64,000 nucleotides of DNA from Streptomyces sp. 2114.4. Its GTDB lineage: Bacteria; Actinomycetota; Actinomycetes; Streptomycetales; Streptomycetaceae. Positions 7,404 to 16,306 of the stretch are shown here, in pieces (position 1 is the first letter of the stretch; every line of letters starts with the position of its first letter). The notes below the pieces were generated by a model that was not told the DNA's origin, did no database searches, and saw only the letters and a list, made by a program, of their open reading frames with translations. The position numbers and the translations under genes are program-made. The stretch is taken from the NCBI RefSeq assembly GCF_900187385.1, contig NZ_FYEY01000001.1:5890001-5954000 (forward strand). The letters run 5' to 3'.

Positions 7404-8921
7404 ATGGATCACCGATTCGATGCCACCGAGCGGTTCGCCGCGGGCGCCCAATTCATCGCAGGCAGTCTCCGGAGCGGCAGTTCCGGCACTACCCAGGCCG
7501 TCGTGGACCCGGCGACAGGCGAGACGGTGTACTCCTATGAACTCGCGGGTACGGCGGATGTCGACGCCGCCGTGCAGGCCGCGCGGCGGGCGTTCGCGGA
7601 GTGGGGCGGCGCCACGCCGGGCGAGCGCTCCGACGCGCTGCACCGCTTCGCGGCCGCGCTCGCCGAGGACGCCGCCGACCTCGCCTGCGCCGAATCGCTG
7701 AACTGCGGAAAGCCGCTCAAGCTCAGCAAGGAGTTCGACGTACCGGGTTCGGTCGACAATGCCGCGTTCTTCGCGGGCGCCGCCCGTCACCTGGAAGGCA
7801 AGGCGGCCGGCGAATACAGCGCCGATCACACCTCCGTCATCCGCCGCGAGCCCATCGGCGTCGTCGGCTCCATCGCCCCGTGGAACTATCCGCTGCAGAT
7901 GGCCGCCTGGAAGGTGCTGCCGGCCATCGCCGCGGGCAACACCATCGTCCTCAAGCCCGCCGAGATCACCCCCTTCACCTCGCTGCTGTTCGCCCAGGCC
8001 GCCCAGCGCGCGGGGCTGCCGGACGGCGTCATCAACATCGTCTCCGGAGCGGGCAGGGACGCCGGTGAGCACCTGGTGGGCCACCGCTCCGTGGCGATGA
8101 CCTCCTTCACCGGCTCGACCGGAGTCGGCAAGCGGGTCGCCGAGATCGCCACCGGCACCGTCAAGCGGCTGCATCTCGAACTCGGCGGCAAGGCCCCCTT
8201 CGTCGTCTTCGACGACGCGGACCTGGAGGCCGCCGTCCACGGAGCGGTCGCCGGCGCGCTGATCAACACCGGCCAGGACTGCACCGCCGCCACCCGCGCC
8301 TACGTCCAGCGCCCGCTCTACGACGCCTTCGTCAGCGGCGTCGCGGAGCTGATGGCGACCGTACGGCTCGGCGACCCCTTCGACCCGTCCACCGACCTGG
8401 GCCCGCTGATCTCGCACGCCCAGCGCGACCGGGTGGCCGGCTTCGTCGAGCGGGCGCGCGGGTACGCCACCGTCGTCACCGGCGGCGAGGCGCCCCAGGG
8501 GGAGCTGGCCAAGGGCGCGTACTACCGGCCCACTCTGATCGCCGGGGCCGCCCAGGACAGCGAGATCGTGCAGTCCGAGATCTTCGGTCCGGTGCTGGTC
8601 GTGCTGCCCTTCGACAGCGACGACGAGGGCATCGCGCTGGCCAACGACACCCCCTACGGGCTGGCCGCCTCCGCCTGGAGCCGGGACGTCTACCGCACCG
8701 GACGGGCCACCCGCGAGATCAACGCGGGCTGTGTCTGGGTCAACGACCACATCCCGATCATCAGCGAGATGCCGCACGGCGGGGCCAAGGCCTCCGGCTT
8801 CGGCAAGGACATGTCGGCCTACTCCTTCGAGGAGTACACGCAGGTCAAGCACGTCATGTACGACAACACCGCGGTGGCGCGCAAGGACTGGCACCGCACG
8901 GTCTTCGGGGACCGCCCGTAA
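7404..8921 (+). CDS. Aldehyde dehydrogenase, aminoaldehyde type, first gene of the polyamine operon
   Basis: 505 residues from ATG 7404, preceded by GGAGGAG at 6 nt. Catalytic C293 (NTGQDC), general base E259 (LELGGK) and APWNYP are present. About the same architecture as the enzyme at 2454-3908. It leads a same-strand run of binding protein, ATPase, two permeases and an FAD amine oxidoreductase, so it most likely oxidises the aminoaldehyde released by that oxidoreductase (4-aminobutanal or 3-aminopropanal). A 16-bp palindrome (8936-8951) just after the stop may tune read-through into the next gene. Confidence 0.9.
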   Translation: MDHRFDATERFAAGAQFIAGSLRSGSSGTTQAVVDPATGETVYSYELAGTADVDAAVQAARRAFAEWGGATPGERSDALHRFAAALAEDAADLACAESLNCGKPLKLSKEFDVPGSVDNAAFFAGAARHLEGKAAGEYSADHTSVIRREPIGVVGSIAPWNYPLQMAAWKVLPAIAAGNTIVLKPAEITPFTSLLFAQAAQRAGLPDGVINIVSGAGRDAGEHLVGHRSVAMTSFTGSTGVGKRVAEIATGTVKRLHLELGGKAPFVVFDDADLEAAVHGAVAGALINTGQDCTAATRAYVQRPLYDAFVSGVAELMATVRLGDPFDPSTDLGPLISHAQRDRVAGFVERARGYATVVTGGEAPQGELAKGAYYRPTLIAGAAQDSEIVQSEIFGPVLVVLPFDSDDEGIALANDTPYGLAASAWSRDVYRTGRATREINAGCVWVNDHIPIISEMPHGGAKASGFGKDMSAYSFEEYTQVKHVMYDNTAVARKDWHRTVFGDRP

Positions 8922-9027
8922 GGGACGCCCCGACCGGGCCCCCGGGGGCCCTCTCCCTGCGGCCGGCGCCGCGGGCCTCGTCACCACCGGCCGAGTGCCG
9001 GGCTCATCCCCTGAAAGGGCACCGCGC

Positions 9028-10275
9028 ATGGAGCACCACGAGCAGCCCGAACCCCTGTCCGCGGCCGAACTCACCGCCATGCGCCGCAGCGCGACCGACG
9101 GCCGGCTCGCCATGACCCGCCGCTCCCTGCTGCGCGCGGGCGGCGCCATGGCGGCCGCGGTCGGCGGTCTCGGCGCCCTGGCGTCCTGCGGAATCCCGCC
9201 CGCGGGCCGTACGGACGCCGCCCGCTCCGAGGACCACTCCAGGGCGGAGAAGCGGCTCAACTTCTCCAACTGGACCGAGTACATGGACGTCAGCGAGGAC
9301 GGCAAGCACCGGCCGACGCTGGACCGCTTCACCCGGCGCACCGGCATCGCCGTCAAGTACACCGAGGACATCAACGACAACGACGAATTCTTCGGCAAGA
9401 TCCAGGCCCAGCTGGCGGCCGGCCAGGACACCGGCCGCGATCTGATCGTGCTCACCGACTGGATGTGCGCACGCATGATCTCCCTCGGCTGGATCCAGCA
9501 GCTCGACCCGGCCAACCTGCCGCACGCCTACGCCAACCTCTCGGCGCAGTACCGCGACCCCGCCTGGGACCCGGGACGCGCGCACTCCTACGTCTGGCAG
9601 GGCATCCCGGCGATCATCGCGTACAACAAGAAGGCCACCGGCGGGAAGAAGGTCGACTCCATCAGCCAGCTGCTGGAGGACCCGAAGCTCAAGGGGCGGG
9701 TCGGCTTCCTCTCCGAGATGCGCGACAGCATCGGCCTGACCCTCCTGGACATGGGCAAGCGGCCCGAGGACGTCACCGCGGACGACTACGACGCGGCCCT
9801 CGCCCGGCTCCAGAAGGGCGTCGACTCCCAGCAGATCCGCCGCTTCACCGGCAACGACTACACCAACGACCTGGACAAGGGCGACCTGGCCGCCTGTGTG
9901 GCCTGGGCGGGCGACATCGTCCAGCTCCAGAACGACAACCCGGACATCGCCTACGCCGTCCCCAAGTCCGGCTACATGGTGTCCACCGACAACCTCATGG
10001 TGCCGAACAAGGCCCGCCACAAGCAGAACGCCGAACGGCTCATCGACTACTTCTACGAGCCGAAGGCGGCGGCCCGGCTCGCGGCGTACATCAACTACGC
10101 CTGCCCCGTCGACGGTGTGCGCGACGAACTCGCCAAGATCGACAAGAAGGCGGCGGACAACCCGCTGATCCTTCCGGACAAGGAGATGGCGGCCCGCTCC
10201 CACTCCTTCCGTGCCCTGAGCGCCAAGGAGAACAAGGAGTTCGCCCAGAAGTTCTCCGACCTCACCGGCGCCTGA
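9028..10275 (+). CDS. Polyamine ABC transporter substrate-binding lipoprotein, operon copy
   Basis: 415 residues. The N-terminal ~28 residues precede a twin-arginine motif (TRRSLLRAGG, arginines 31-32) and lipobox LASC with Cys54, an unusually long n-region but with ribosome-binding site GAAAGGG 8 nt before ATG 9028. A later ATG (codon 29, AMTRRS) would give a standard signal peptide and is a possible alternative. The mature protein is PotD/PotF-like (LNFSNWTEYMDVSED, KYTEDINDNDEFFGKI) and paralogous to 4067-5248. Directly upstream of potA-like ATPase and permeases, so it is their cognate receptor. Confidence 0.9.
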   Translation: MEHHEQPEPLSAAELTAMRRSATDGRLAMTRRSLLRAGGAMAAAVGGLGALASCGIPPAGRTDAARSEDHSRAEKRLNFSNWTEYMDVSEDGKHRPTLDRFTRRTGIAVKYTEDINDNDEFFGKIQAQLAAGQDTGRDLIVLTDWMCARMISLGWIQQLDPANLPHAYANLSAQYRDPAWDPGRAHSYVWQGIPAIIAYNKKATGGKKVDSISQLLEDPKLKGRVGFLSEMRDSIGLTLLDMGKRPEDVTADDYDAALARLQKGVDSQQIRRFTGNDYTNDLDKGDLAACVAWAGDIVQLQNDNPDIAYAVPKSGYMVSTDNLMVPNKARHKQNAERLIDYFYEPKAAARLAAYINYACPVDGVRDELAKIDKKAADNPLILPDKEMAARSHSFRALSAKENKEFAQKFSDLTGA

Positions 10276-10335
10276 CACCCCCACCTGACGGGCCCGCCCG
10301 AGCCGTTTCGCCCTCCGACCCACGGGACGACCGAC

Positions 10336-11499
10336 ATGACCCACACCGCGACCCCCCAGAGCAGCGGCGGCGACGTCCGCCTCCACGGGATAAGCAAAAC
10401 CTACGGCTCCTTCACCGCCGTCCACCCCCTCGACCTGACCGTCCCCGCGGGCTCCTTCTTCGCGCTGCTGGGCGCCTCGGGCTGCGGCAAGACCACCACC
10501 CTGCGCATGATCGCCGGACTGGAGGAGCCGACCACCGGGACCGTCGAGATCTCGGGCGAGGACATCACCGCCCTGCCGCCCTACAAGCGCCAGGTCAACA
10601 CCGTCTTCCAGAACTACGCCCTCTTCCCGCACCTGGACATCTACGAGAACGTCGCCTTCGGCCTGCGCCGCCGCGGCATCAAGTCCGTCAAGAAGCAGGT
10701 CGAGGAGATGCTCGACCTCGTCCAGCTCGGCCCGATGGCGCGCCGCAAGCCGCAGCAGCTCTCCGGCGGCCAGCAGCAGCGGGTCGCGGTCGCCCGCGCG
10801 CTGATCAACCACCCGCAGGTGCTGCTGCTCGACGAGCCGCTGGGCGCCCTCGACCTCAAGCTGCGCCGCCAGATGCAGCTGGAGCTCAAGCGCATCCAGA
10901 CCGAGGTGGGCATCACCTTCGTCCACGTCACCCACGACCAGGAGGAGGCCATGACGATGGCCGACACCGTGGCCGTGATGAACGGCGGCCGGGTCGAACA
11001 GCTCGGCGCCCCCGCCGACCTCTACGAGAACCCCGCCACCACCTTCGTCGCCAACTTCCTGGGCACCTCCAACCTCATCGAGGCCGAGGTCGTCGAGGCC
11101 GGCGGCGAGGAACTGCTCCTCAAGGCCGGGGACGCCACGCTGCGGCTGCCCGCGCAGCGGTGCAGCGCCACGGCCCGCACCGGCGAGAAGGTACTCGCCG
11201 GATTCCGGCCCGAGAAGGTCACCCTGGCGCACGCCGACGACGCCGGGTCCCTAGCCGAAGGCCGCAACCGGCTGCCCGCGAGGATCAAGGACGCCAGCTT
11301 CATCGGGGTCTCCACGCAGTATGTGATCGAGGCTCCGGGGGTGGGCGAACTCGCCGTCTACGAGCAGAACATCGAGCGCGACGGGCGCCTGGTCCCCGGC
11401 GCCGAGGTCGTCCTGCACTGGAGCCCGGCACACACCTTCGGACTGGACGCCACCCAGGACATCCAGGCCGGCGCGGACCTCGACGAGGAGGCCGCGTGA
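10336..11499 (+). CDS. potA: Polyamine ABC transporter ATP-binding protein
   Basis: 387 residues with Walker A GASGCGKT (46-53), Q-loop Q92, signature LSGGQ (142-146), Walker B LLLDEP with catalytic E167, and H-loop H200. A C-terminal TOBE-type extension (from ~250) is typical of PotA/CysA/MalK importers. It energises uptake of putrescine/spermidine with the two permeases that follow. Its stop overlaps the GTG of the next gene by 4 nt (GTGA). Confidence 0.92.
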   Translation: MTHTATPQSSGGDVRLHGISKTYGSFTAVHPLDLTVPAGSFFALLGASGCGKTTTLRMIAGLEEPTTGTVEISGEDITALPPYKRQVNTVFQNYALFPHLDIYENVAFGLRRRGIKSVKKQVEEMLDLVQLGPMARRKPQQLSGGQQQRVAVARALINHPQVLLLDEPLGALDLKLRRQMQLELKRIQTEVGITFVHVTHDQEEAMTMADTVAVMNGGRVEQLGAPADLYENPATTFVANFLGTSNLIEAEVVEAGGEELLLKAGDATLRLPAQRCSATARTGEKVLAGFRPEKVTLAHADDAGSLAEGRNRLPARIKDASFIGVSTQYVIEAPGVGELAVYEQNIERDGRLVPGAEVVLHWSPAHTFGLDATQDIQAGADLDEEAA

Positions 11500-12434
11500 C
11501 CACCACCGAAGCGCCCGCGCCACCGGACGGGCAGGCCGGGGCCGCCCCCCTGGAGGTGCGCAAGACCCCCGTCCGCAAGCGCCTCGTCCCCTACTGGCTG
11601 CTGCTGCCCGGCATCCTGTGGCTGATCGTGTTCTTCGCCGCCCCGCTCGTCTACCAGGCGTCGACCTCGGTCCAGACCGGCTCCCTCGAAGAGGGCTTCA
11701 AGGTCACCTGGCACTTCGCCACCTACTGGGACGCGCTGGGCGCATACTGGCCGCAGTTCGTCCGCTCGGTGGGCTACGCCGCCGTGGCCACCGCGCTCTG
11801 CCTGCTGCTGGGCTACCCGCTGGCCTACCTCATCGCCTTCAAGGCCGGCCGCTGGCGCAACGTGGTGATGATCCTGGTCATCGCCCCGTTCTTCACCAGC
11901 TTCCTGATCCGTACGCTCGCCTGGAAGACCATCCTGGCCGACGGCGGACCGGTCGTCGGCCTCCTGAACGCGCTGCACGTCCTGGACGTCACCAACTGGC
12001 TCGGTCTCACCGAAGGACAGCGGGTGCTGGCCACCCCGCTCGCGGTGGTCTGCGGACTGACCTACAACTTCCTGCCGTTCATGGTCCTGCCGCTCTACAG
12101 CTCACTGGAGCGCATCGACCCGCGCCTCCACGAGGCCGCCGGCGACCTCTACGCCCGCCCGTCCACCACCTTCCGCCGGGTGACCTTCCCGCTGTCCATG
12201 CCCGGTGTGGTCGCCGGCACCCTGCTCACCTTCATCCCGGCCGCCGGTGACTACATCAACGCCGAACTGCTGGGGTCCACCGACCAGAAGATGATCGGCA
12301 ACGTCATCCAGTCGCAGTTCCTGCGGGTCCTGGACTACCCGACCGCCGCCGCCCTCTCCTTCCTCCTCATGGCGGCCATCCTCGCCATGGTCACCCTCTA
12401 CATCCGCAAGTCCGGGACGGAGGACCTGGTCTGA
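11496..12434 (+). CDS. potB: Polyamine ABC transporter permease, PotB type
   Basis: 312 residues with a cytoplasmic N-terminus of ~30 residues and about six membrane segments. The coupling EAA loop (HEAAGDLYARPSTTFRRV) sits in the C-terminal half as in PotB/PotH. GTG start with GAGGAGG 4 nt upstream inside the end of potA; its stop overlaps the next start (ATGA), so the transport genes are translationally coupled. Confidence 0.92.
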   Translation: MTTTEAPAPPDGQAGAAPLEVRKTPVRKRLVPYWLLLPGILWLIVFFAAPLVYQASTSVQTGSLEEGFKVTWHFATYWDALGAYWPQFVRSVGYAAVATALCLLLGYPLAYLIAFKAGRWRNVVMILVIAPFFTSFLIRTLAWKTILADGGPVVGLLNALHVLDVTNWLGLTEGQRVLATPLAVVCGLTYNFLPFMVLPLYSSLERIDPRLHEAAGDLYARPSTTFRRVTFPLSMPGVVAGTLLTFIPAAGDYINAELLGSTDQKMIGNVIQSQFLRVLDYPTAAALSFLLMAAILAMVTLYIRKSGTEDLV

Positions 12435-13282
12435 TGGCCGTCCACGAGACCCCCCGAGCCGCCGCGGCCCGCACCCCGAACCGGGGCCTGCGCTGGCTGC
12501 GCCGCAACATCATCGTCATCGCGGGCCTGTGCACGCTGGGCTATCTGATCCTGCCCAACATCGTGGTGATGGTCTTCTCCTTCAACAAGCCCAATGGCCG
12601 CTTCAACTACCGGTGGCAGCGCTTCTCCACGGACGCCTGGAGCGATCCGTGCGGCGTCGCCGACCTGTGCGGTTCGCTCGGCCTGAGCCTGCAGATCGCG
12701 CTCTGGGCCACCGTCGGCGCGACCGTCCTCGGCACCATGATCGCGTTCGCGCTGGCCCGCTACCGCTTCCGCGCCCGCTCCGGCGTCAACACCCTGATCT
12801 TCCTGCCGATGGCGATGCCCGAGGTCGTCATGGCCGCCTCGCTGGCGACCCTCTTCCTCAACATGGGCATCCAGTTCGGCTTCTGGACGATCCTCATCGC
12901 GCACATCATGTTCTGCCTGAGCTTCGTGGTCACCGCCGTCAAGGCCCGGGTGATGAGCATGGACCCGCGCCTGGAGCAGGCCGCCCAGGACCTCTACGCC
13001 TCACCCGTCCAGACCTTCCTGCGGGTGACGCTGCCGATCGCCGCACCCGGCATCGCGGCCGGTGCCCTGCTGTCCTTCGCCCTGTCCTTCGACGACTTCA
13101 TCATCACCAACTTCAACGCCGGCTCCACCGTGACCTTCCCCATGTTCGTCTGGGGATCGGCACAGCGGGGCACTCCCGTTCAGATCAATGTCATCGGCAC
13201 CGCGATGTTCCTGGTCGCCGTGTTGTGCGTAGTCATGGGCCAGCTGGCCGGGGCCCGCCGCAAGAGGAGCAAAAGGAGCTGA
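12434..13282 (+). CDS. potC: Polyamine ABC transporter permease, PotC type
   Basis: 282 residues, second membrane subunit. About six hydrophobic segments and the EAA loop (EQAAQDLYASPVQTFLRV) followed by TLPIAAPGIAAGALLSF, the PotC/PotI pattern. A loop near residues 55-80 carrying two cysteines (DPCGVADLCGS) is external by topology. Partners PotB; overlaps it by 4 nt. Confidence 0.92.
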   Translation: MAVHETPRAAAARTPNRGLRWLRRNIIVIAGLCTLGYLILPNIVVMVFSFNKPNGRFNYRWQRFSTDAWSDPCGVADLCGSLGLSLQIALWATVGATVLGTMIAFALARYRFRARSGVNTLIFLPMAMPEVVMAASLATLFLNMGIQFGFWTILIAHIMFCLSFVVTAVKARVMSMDPRLEQAAQDLYASPVQTFLRVTLPIAAPGIAAGALLSFALSFDDFIITNFNAGSTVTFPMFVWGSAQRGTPVQINVIGTAMFLVAVLCVVMGQLAGARRKRSKRS

Positions 13283-13287
13283 GAACC

Positions 13288-14706
13288 ATGGCACGAGCTG
13301 CCATGACCCCGTCCGCCGCGCATGCGCTCGCGGACGCCGAACCCACCCCCTTCTGGCTGGCCGACAAGGACCGCCCGGCCGCCCGGCCCGCCCTCGTCGG
13401 CGACGAGACCTGCGATCTGCTCGTCGTCGGCGGCGGCTACTCGGGGCTGTGGACCGCACTGATCGCCAAGGAGCGCGACCCCGAGCGCGACGTCGTCCTC
13501 ATCGAAGGCGCCGAGATCGGCTGGGCGGCCTCCGGGCGCAACGGCGGCTTCTGCGCCGCCTCCCTCACCCACGGCCTCGGCAACGGCCTGGCCCGCTGGC
13601 CGGACGAACTGGCCACCCTCGAAGAGCTCGGCATCCGCAACCTCGACGCCATCGGGGAGGCCGTCGCCCGCTATGACATCGACTGCGCCTTCGAGCGCAC
13701 CGGCGAGATCGACATCGCCACCGAGCCCCACCAGATCGCCGAACTCGAGGAGTTCGCCGAGGACGCCGCGAGGCTCGGGCCGGGCCGGCACACCTTCCTC
13801 GACCAGGACGCCCTGCGCGCCCAGGTCGACTCGCCGACCTTCCTCGCCGGCCTGTGGGACCGCGACGGCGTCGCCATGCTCAACCCGGCCCGCCTCGCCT
13901 GGGGCCTGAAGCAGGCCTGCCTGGGGCTCGGCGTCCGCATCTACGAGCGCACCCGGGCCACCGACCTCGCCTCCGAAGGCCTGGGCATGGCCGTCCGTAC
14001 GCCCTACGGCCGGGTCTTCGCCCGCCATGTGGCGCTGGGCACCAACGCCTTCCCGTCGCTGGTCAAGCGGGTCCGCCCGTACGTCGTCCCGGTCTACGAC
14101 CACGCTCTGATGACCGAGCCGCTGACCGACGAACAGCTCGCCGCCATCGGCTGGAAGAACCGCCAGGGCCTCTCGGACTCCAACAACCACTTCCACTACT
14201 TCCGTATCACCGAGGACCACCGCATCCTGTGGGGCGGTTACGACATCGTCTACCGCTACGGCGGCGGCGTCCGTGCCGAATTCGACCACCACCCGGCCAC
14301 GTACGAGAAGCTCGCCCGGCACTTCTTCCGCTGCTTCCCGCAGCTGGAGGGGCTGCGCTTCACCCACAGCTGGGGCGGCGCCATCGACACCTGCTCCCGC
14401 TTCTCGGCCTTCTTCGGCACCGCACACGCCGGCCGGGTCGCCTACGCCGCCGGCTACACCGGCCTGGGCGTGGGTGCCACCCGCTTCGGTGCCGAGGTGA
14501 TGCTCGACCTGCTCTCCGGCGAGCGCACCGAGCGTACGGAGCTGGAGATGGTCCGCAGCAAGCCGCTGCCGTTCCCGCCCGAGCCGCTGCGCTGGGCCGG
14601 CATCGGGATCACCCAGTGGTCGATGACCCGGGCCGACACCCATGGCGGACGCCGCAACCTGTGGCTGAAGGCCATGGACAAGATGGGGCTGGGCTTCGAC
14701 AGCTGA
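13288..14706 (+). CDS. FAD-dependent amine oxidoreductase (DAO family, PuuB-like)
   Basis: 472 residues. Rossmann FAD motif VVGGGYSGLW at 46-55 and GWAASGRNGGF near residue 80, as in gamma-glutamylputrescine oxidoreductase and related DAO-family enzymes, with a conserved C-terminal GYTGLGVG. It follows the transporter genes by 5 nt with AAGGAG upstream. Likely job: oxidative deamination of the imported polyamine or a gamma-glutamyl derivative to the aldehyde, which the operon's dehydrogenase then oxidises. Exact substrate is inferred from position. Confidence 0.85.
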   Translation: MARAAMTPSAAHALADAEPTPFWLADKDRPAARPALVGDETCDLLVVGGGYSGLWTALIAKERDPERDVVLIEGAEIGWAASGRNGGFCAASLTHGLGNGLARWPDELATLEELGIRNLDAIGEAVARYDIDCAFERTGEIDIATEPHQIAELEEFAEDAARLGPGRHTFLDQDALRAQVDSPTFLAGLWDRDGVAMLNPARLAWGLKQACLGLGVRIYERTRATDLASEGLGMAVRTPYGRVFARHVALGTNAFPSLVKRVRPYVVPVYDHALMTEPLTDEQLAAIGWKNRQGLSDSNNHFHYFRITEDHRILWGGYDIVYRYGGGVRAEFDHHPATYEKLARHFFRCFPQLEGLRFTHSWGGAIDTCSRFSAFFGTAHAGRVAYAAGYTGLGVGATRFGAEVMLDLLSGERTERTELEMVRSKPLPFPPEPLRWAGIGITQWSMTRADTHGGRRNLWLKAMDKMGLGFDS

Positions 14707-14750
14707 CGGGTAACGGGGCGGCGGGCGGGCGACGACGGGACCCGGGCTGA

Positions 14751-14790
14751 CGCCCCACGAGGGGCGGGTGACGATGCGTTGCCCGCCCCT
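14751..14790 (+). terminator. Terminator of the polyamine operon
   Basis: Two mutually exclusive stems: CGCCCC/GGGGCG (14751-14766, loop ACGA) and AGGGGCGGG (14760-14768) with CCCGCCCCT (14782-14790). Located 45 nt after the oxidoreductase stop, facing the convergent PAP2 gene. Confidence 0.7.
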
Positions 14791-14888
14791 TGCGCGTCCC
14801 CCGCATGCCCTTGGTACGGCCCTTGTACGGCCGTTGTGCGCCCTTTGTGCGGACGGCCGGACGGCCGGACGGCACGCCACGGCCGGGG

Positions 14889-15971
14889 TCAGGGGCCGTC
14901 CGGCCCCGCCCCGTCGGACGCCTCCCGGCGCACCGCCCGGCCCCCGCCACCGTCCCACCGGTCACACACCGCACACCAGCCGGCGAGCAGCACGCCGGCC
15001 AGACACCAGCTGCCGAGGACGTCCAGCGGCCAGTGATAGCCCCGGCGCACCAGGCCGATGCCGACGCCCGCGTTGAGCAGGGGGACGAGCACGGTGACGA
15101 CGGTGGCCGTGACCGAGGGCGTGGCCGTGGACGTGGCCGCCGGAGGGCGCGGACGGGCGGCGGCCACGCCCTCGACGGCCCGTGTCCCCCGCCGGCCGCG
15201 GAGCAGCAACAGCCCGGCCACGCCGTACGCCACGGCCGCCGTGGCGCCATGGCCCGACGGATAGAAGGCGGGCGCAGCGCCGGCCATTTCCGGCGGGCCG
15301 GGCCGGGCGATCCACAGCTTGAGCGGGACGACCAGCGCGGGCACCGCGGCCAGTGCGAGGCCGGCGGCGAGCGGCGGCAGCCACCAGCGCACCGGAGCAG
15401 GACCCCGGCCCGTGCCCGCGCTGCCCTCCATGCCCTTGACGCCCGCCATGCTCCTGACGCCCCGTCTGCCCAGCCACCCCGTCCACCCCGCCCACACCAT
15501 GACCACCGACAACACCGGCAGTGCCACGGCCGTATTGCCGAGATCGGCGAAGAACTCGGCGAGCCCGGCGGGGAGGCTCCCGGCGGCAACGGCGCGGCCG
15601 AGCCGTTCATCGAGGATGCGCAGCGGGCCGTGACCGGCCACCTGCCAGGTGAGCACGGCGAAGAGGACGGCGCTGAGCAGACCGGCCGTCAGGGGCGGGA
15701 AACGCGGGAAGCCGCGGCCCGACGGGGCCGCGGAGGGAAAAAGGGTCGGCCGCCTCGGAACAGGGGGGGTGATTCCGAGGCGGCCGCGCTGACCGGTGTC
15801 CCGCGCGCCCCGGGGGGTATGGGGCGGGCGGACATCCGATCGGTGAGGATTCCCGGAACCCCCTTTGCCAGGGGCACCGGTGTTGTGCGCGAGGGCACGG
15901 CCTGATCGGAACCGGGGAAGTGCCGACCGGGCGTCGCCCGCAGTCCCCTGCGAGCGGGGTGTTTCTCTCAT
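14889..15971 (-). CDS. PAP2-family membrane phosphatase (start uncertain)
   Basis: PAP2 signature blocks are KLWIARPGPP, YPSGHGATAAV and RRGYHWPLDVLGSW, which form the phosphatase active site (Lys/Arg, Ser-His, His-Asp). About six membrane segments with the active site outside; substrates are usually lipid phosphates such as undecaprenyl pyrophosphate. The frame is open far upstream of the first membrane helix, but the only ATG is at 15971 and GTG at 16040, neither with a convincing ribosome-binding site, and a strong terminator-like hairpin (15747-15786) sits in between. The ~75 residues before the recognisable domain look non-conserved, so the real start is unresolved. Confidence 0.7.
   Translation of the reverse strand: MRETPRSQGTAGDARSALPRFRSGRALAHNTGAPGKGGSGNPHRSDVRPPHTPRGARDTGQRGRLGITPPVPRRPTLFPSAAPSGRGFPRFPPLTAGLLSAVLFAVLTWQVAGHGPLRILDERLGRAVAAGSLPAGLAEFFADLGNTAVALPVLSVVMVWAGWTGWLGRRGVRSMAGVKGMEGSAGTGRGPAPVRWWLPPLAAGLALAAVPALVVPLKLWIARPGPPEMAGAAPAFYPSGHGATAAVAYGVAGLLLLRGRRGTRAVEGVAAARPRPPAATSTATPSVTATVVTVLVPLLNAGVGIGLVRRGYHWPLDVLGSWCLAGVLLAGWCAVCDRWDGGGGRAVRREASDGAGPDGP
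15747..15786 (-). terminator. Hairpin plus T run at the start of the PAP2 reading frame
   Basis: Perfect 14-bp stem (CGGCCGCCTCGGAA and complement) with a 12-nt loop, followed on the minus strand by ACCCTTTTTCCC. It looks like an intrinsic terminator or leader attenuator for minus-strand transcription arriving from the gabT side or from a PAP2 promoter. It overlaps the open frame of PAP2. Confidence 0.6.
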
Positions 15972-16107
15972 CTGCAGAAACCGTACGGCACCGCGAGCGC
16001 CCCCGACAGTCGCATTACCCGGCCGCCATCGGCCCCGCACATCTTCTTCACGCCATGCCTCCAGTTACGCGCGTCCGCACGGAAATGAGCAGAGAAATGG
16101 GCACAGA

Positions 16108-16200
16108 ACGGGGTGCGTAAACGGGGTGCACAAGGGGCGCATTCACGGGTGCGCGTACATGGATGGGTACCTACACCGGGTGCGTGTACAGGGGTACTGC
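16108..16200. repeat. Degenerate short tandem repeats around GGGTGCG
   Basis: About six imperfect 12-16-bp units (cores CGGGGTGCGTA, CGGGGTGCACA, GGGGCGCATTC, CGGGTGCGCGTACA, CCGGGTGCGTGTACA, GGGGTACTGCA) fill the spacer between the gabT terminator and the PAP2 frame. No open frame or known element is recognised here. Confidence 0.5.
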
Positions 16201-16215
16201 ACCGGCGTGAAGCGG

Positions 16216-16259
16216 GGCACGGCCCGGGACACGGAAGAAGCCGTGTCCCGGGCCGTGCC
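16216..16259. terminator. Strong terminator downstream of gabT
   Basis: Perfect 19-bp stem (GGCACGGCCCGGGACACGG at 16216-16234, complement at 16241-16259), 6-nt loop, ~50 nt past the gabT stop. Confidence 0.88.
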
Positions 16260-16306
16260 GGGTTTCTTGCCGCCCCGCGGTGTCCGTGGGCGTCCGTGCG
16301 CGTTGC

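Noticed and set aside
6183-8921. 912-codon frame joining the deaminase region to the aldehyde dehydrogenase
   Set aside because: Only residues from ATG 7404 are aldehyde dehydrogenase; the rest is antisense to two real genes, and a GGAGGAG ribosome-binding site marks 7404.
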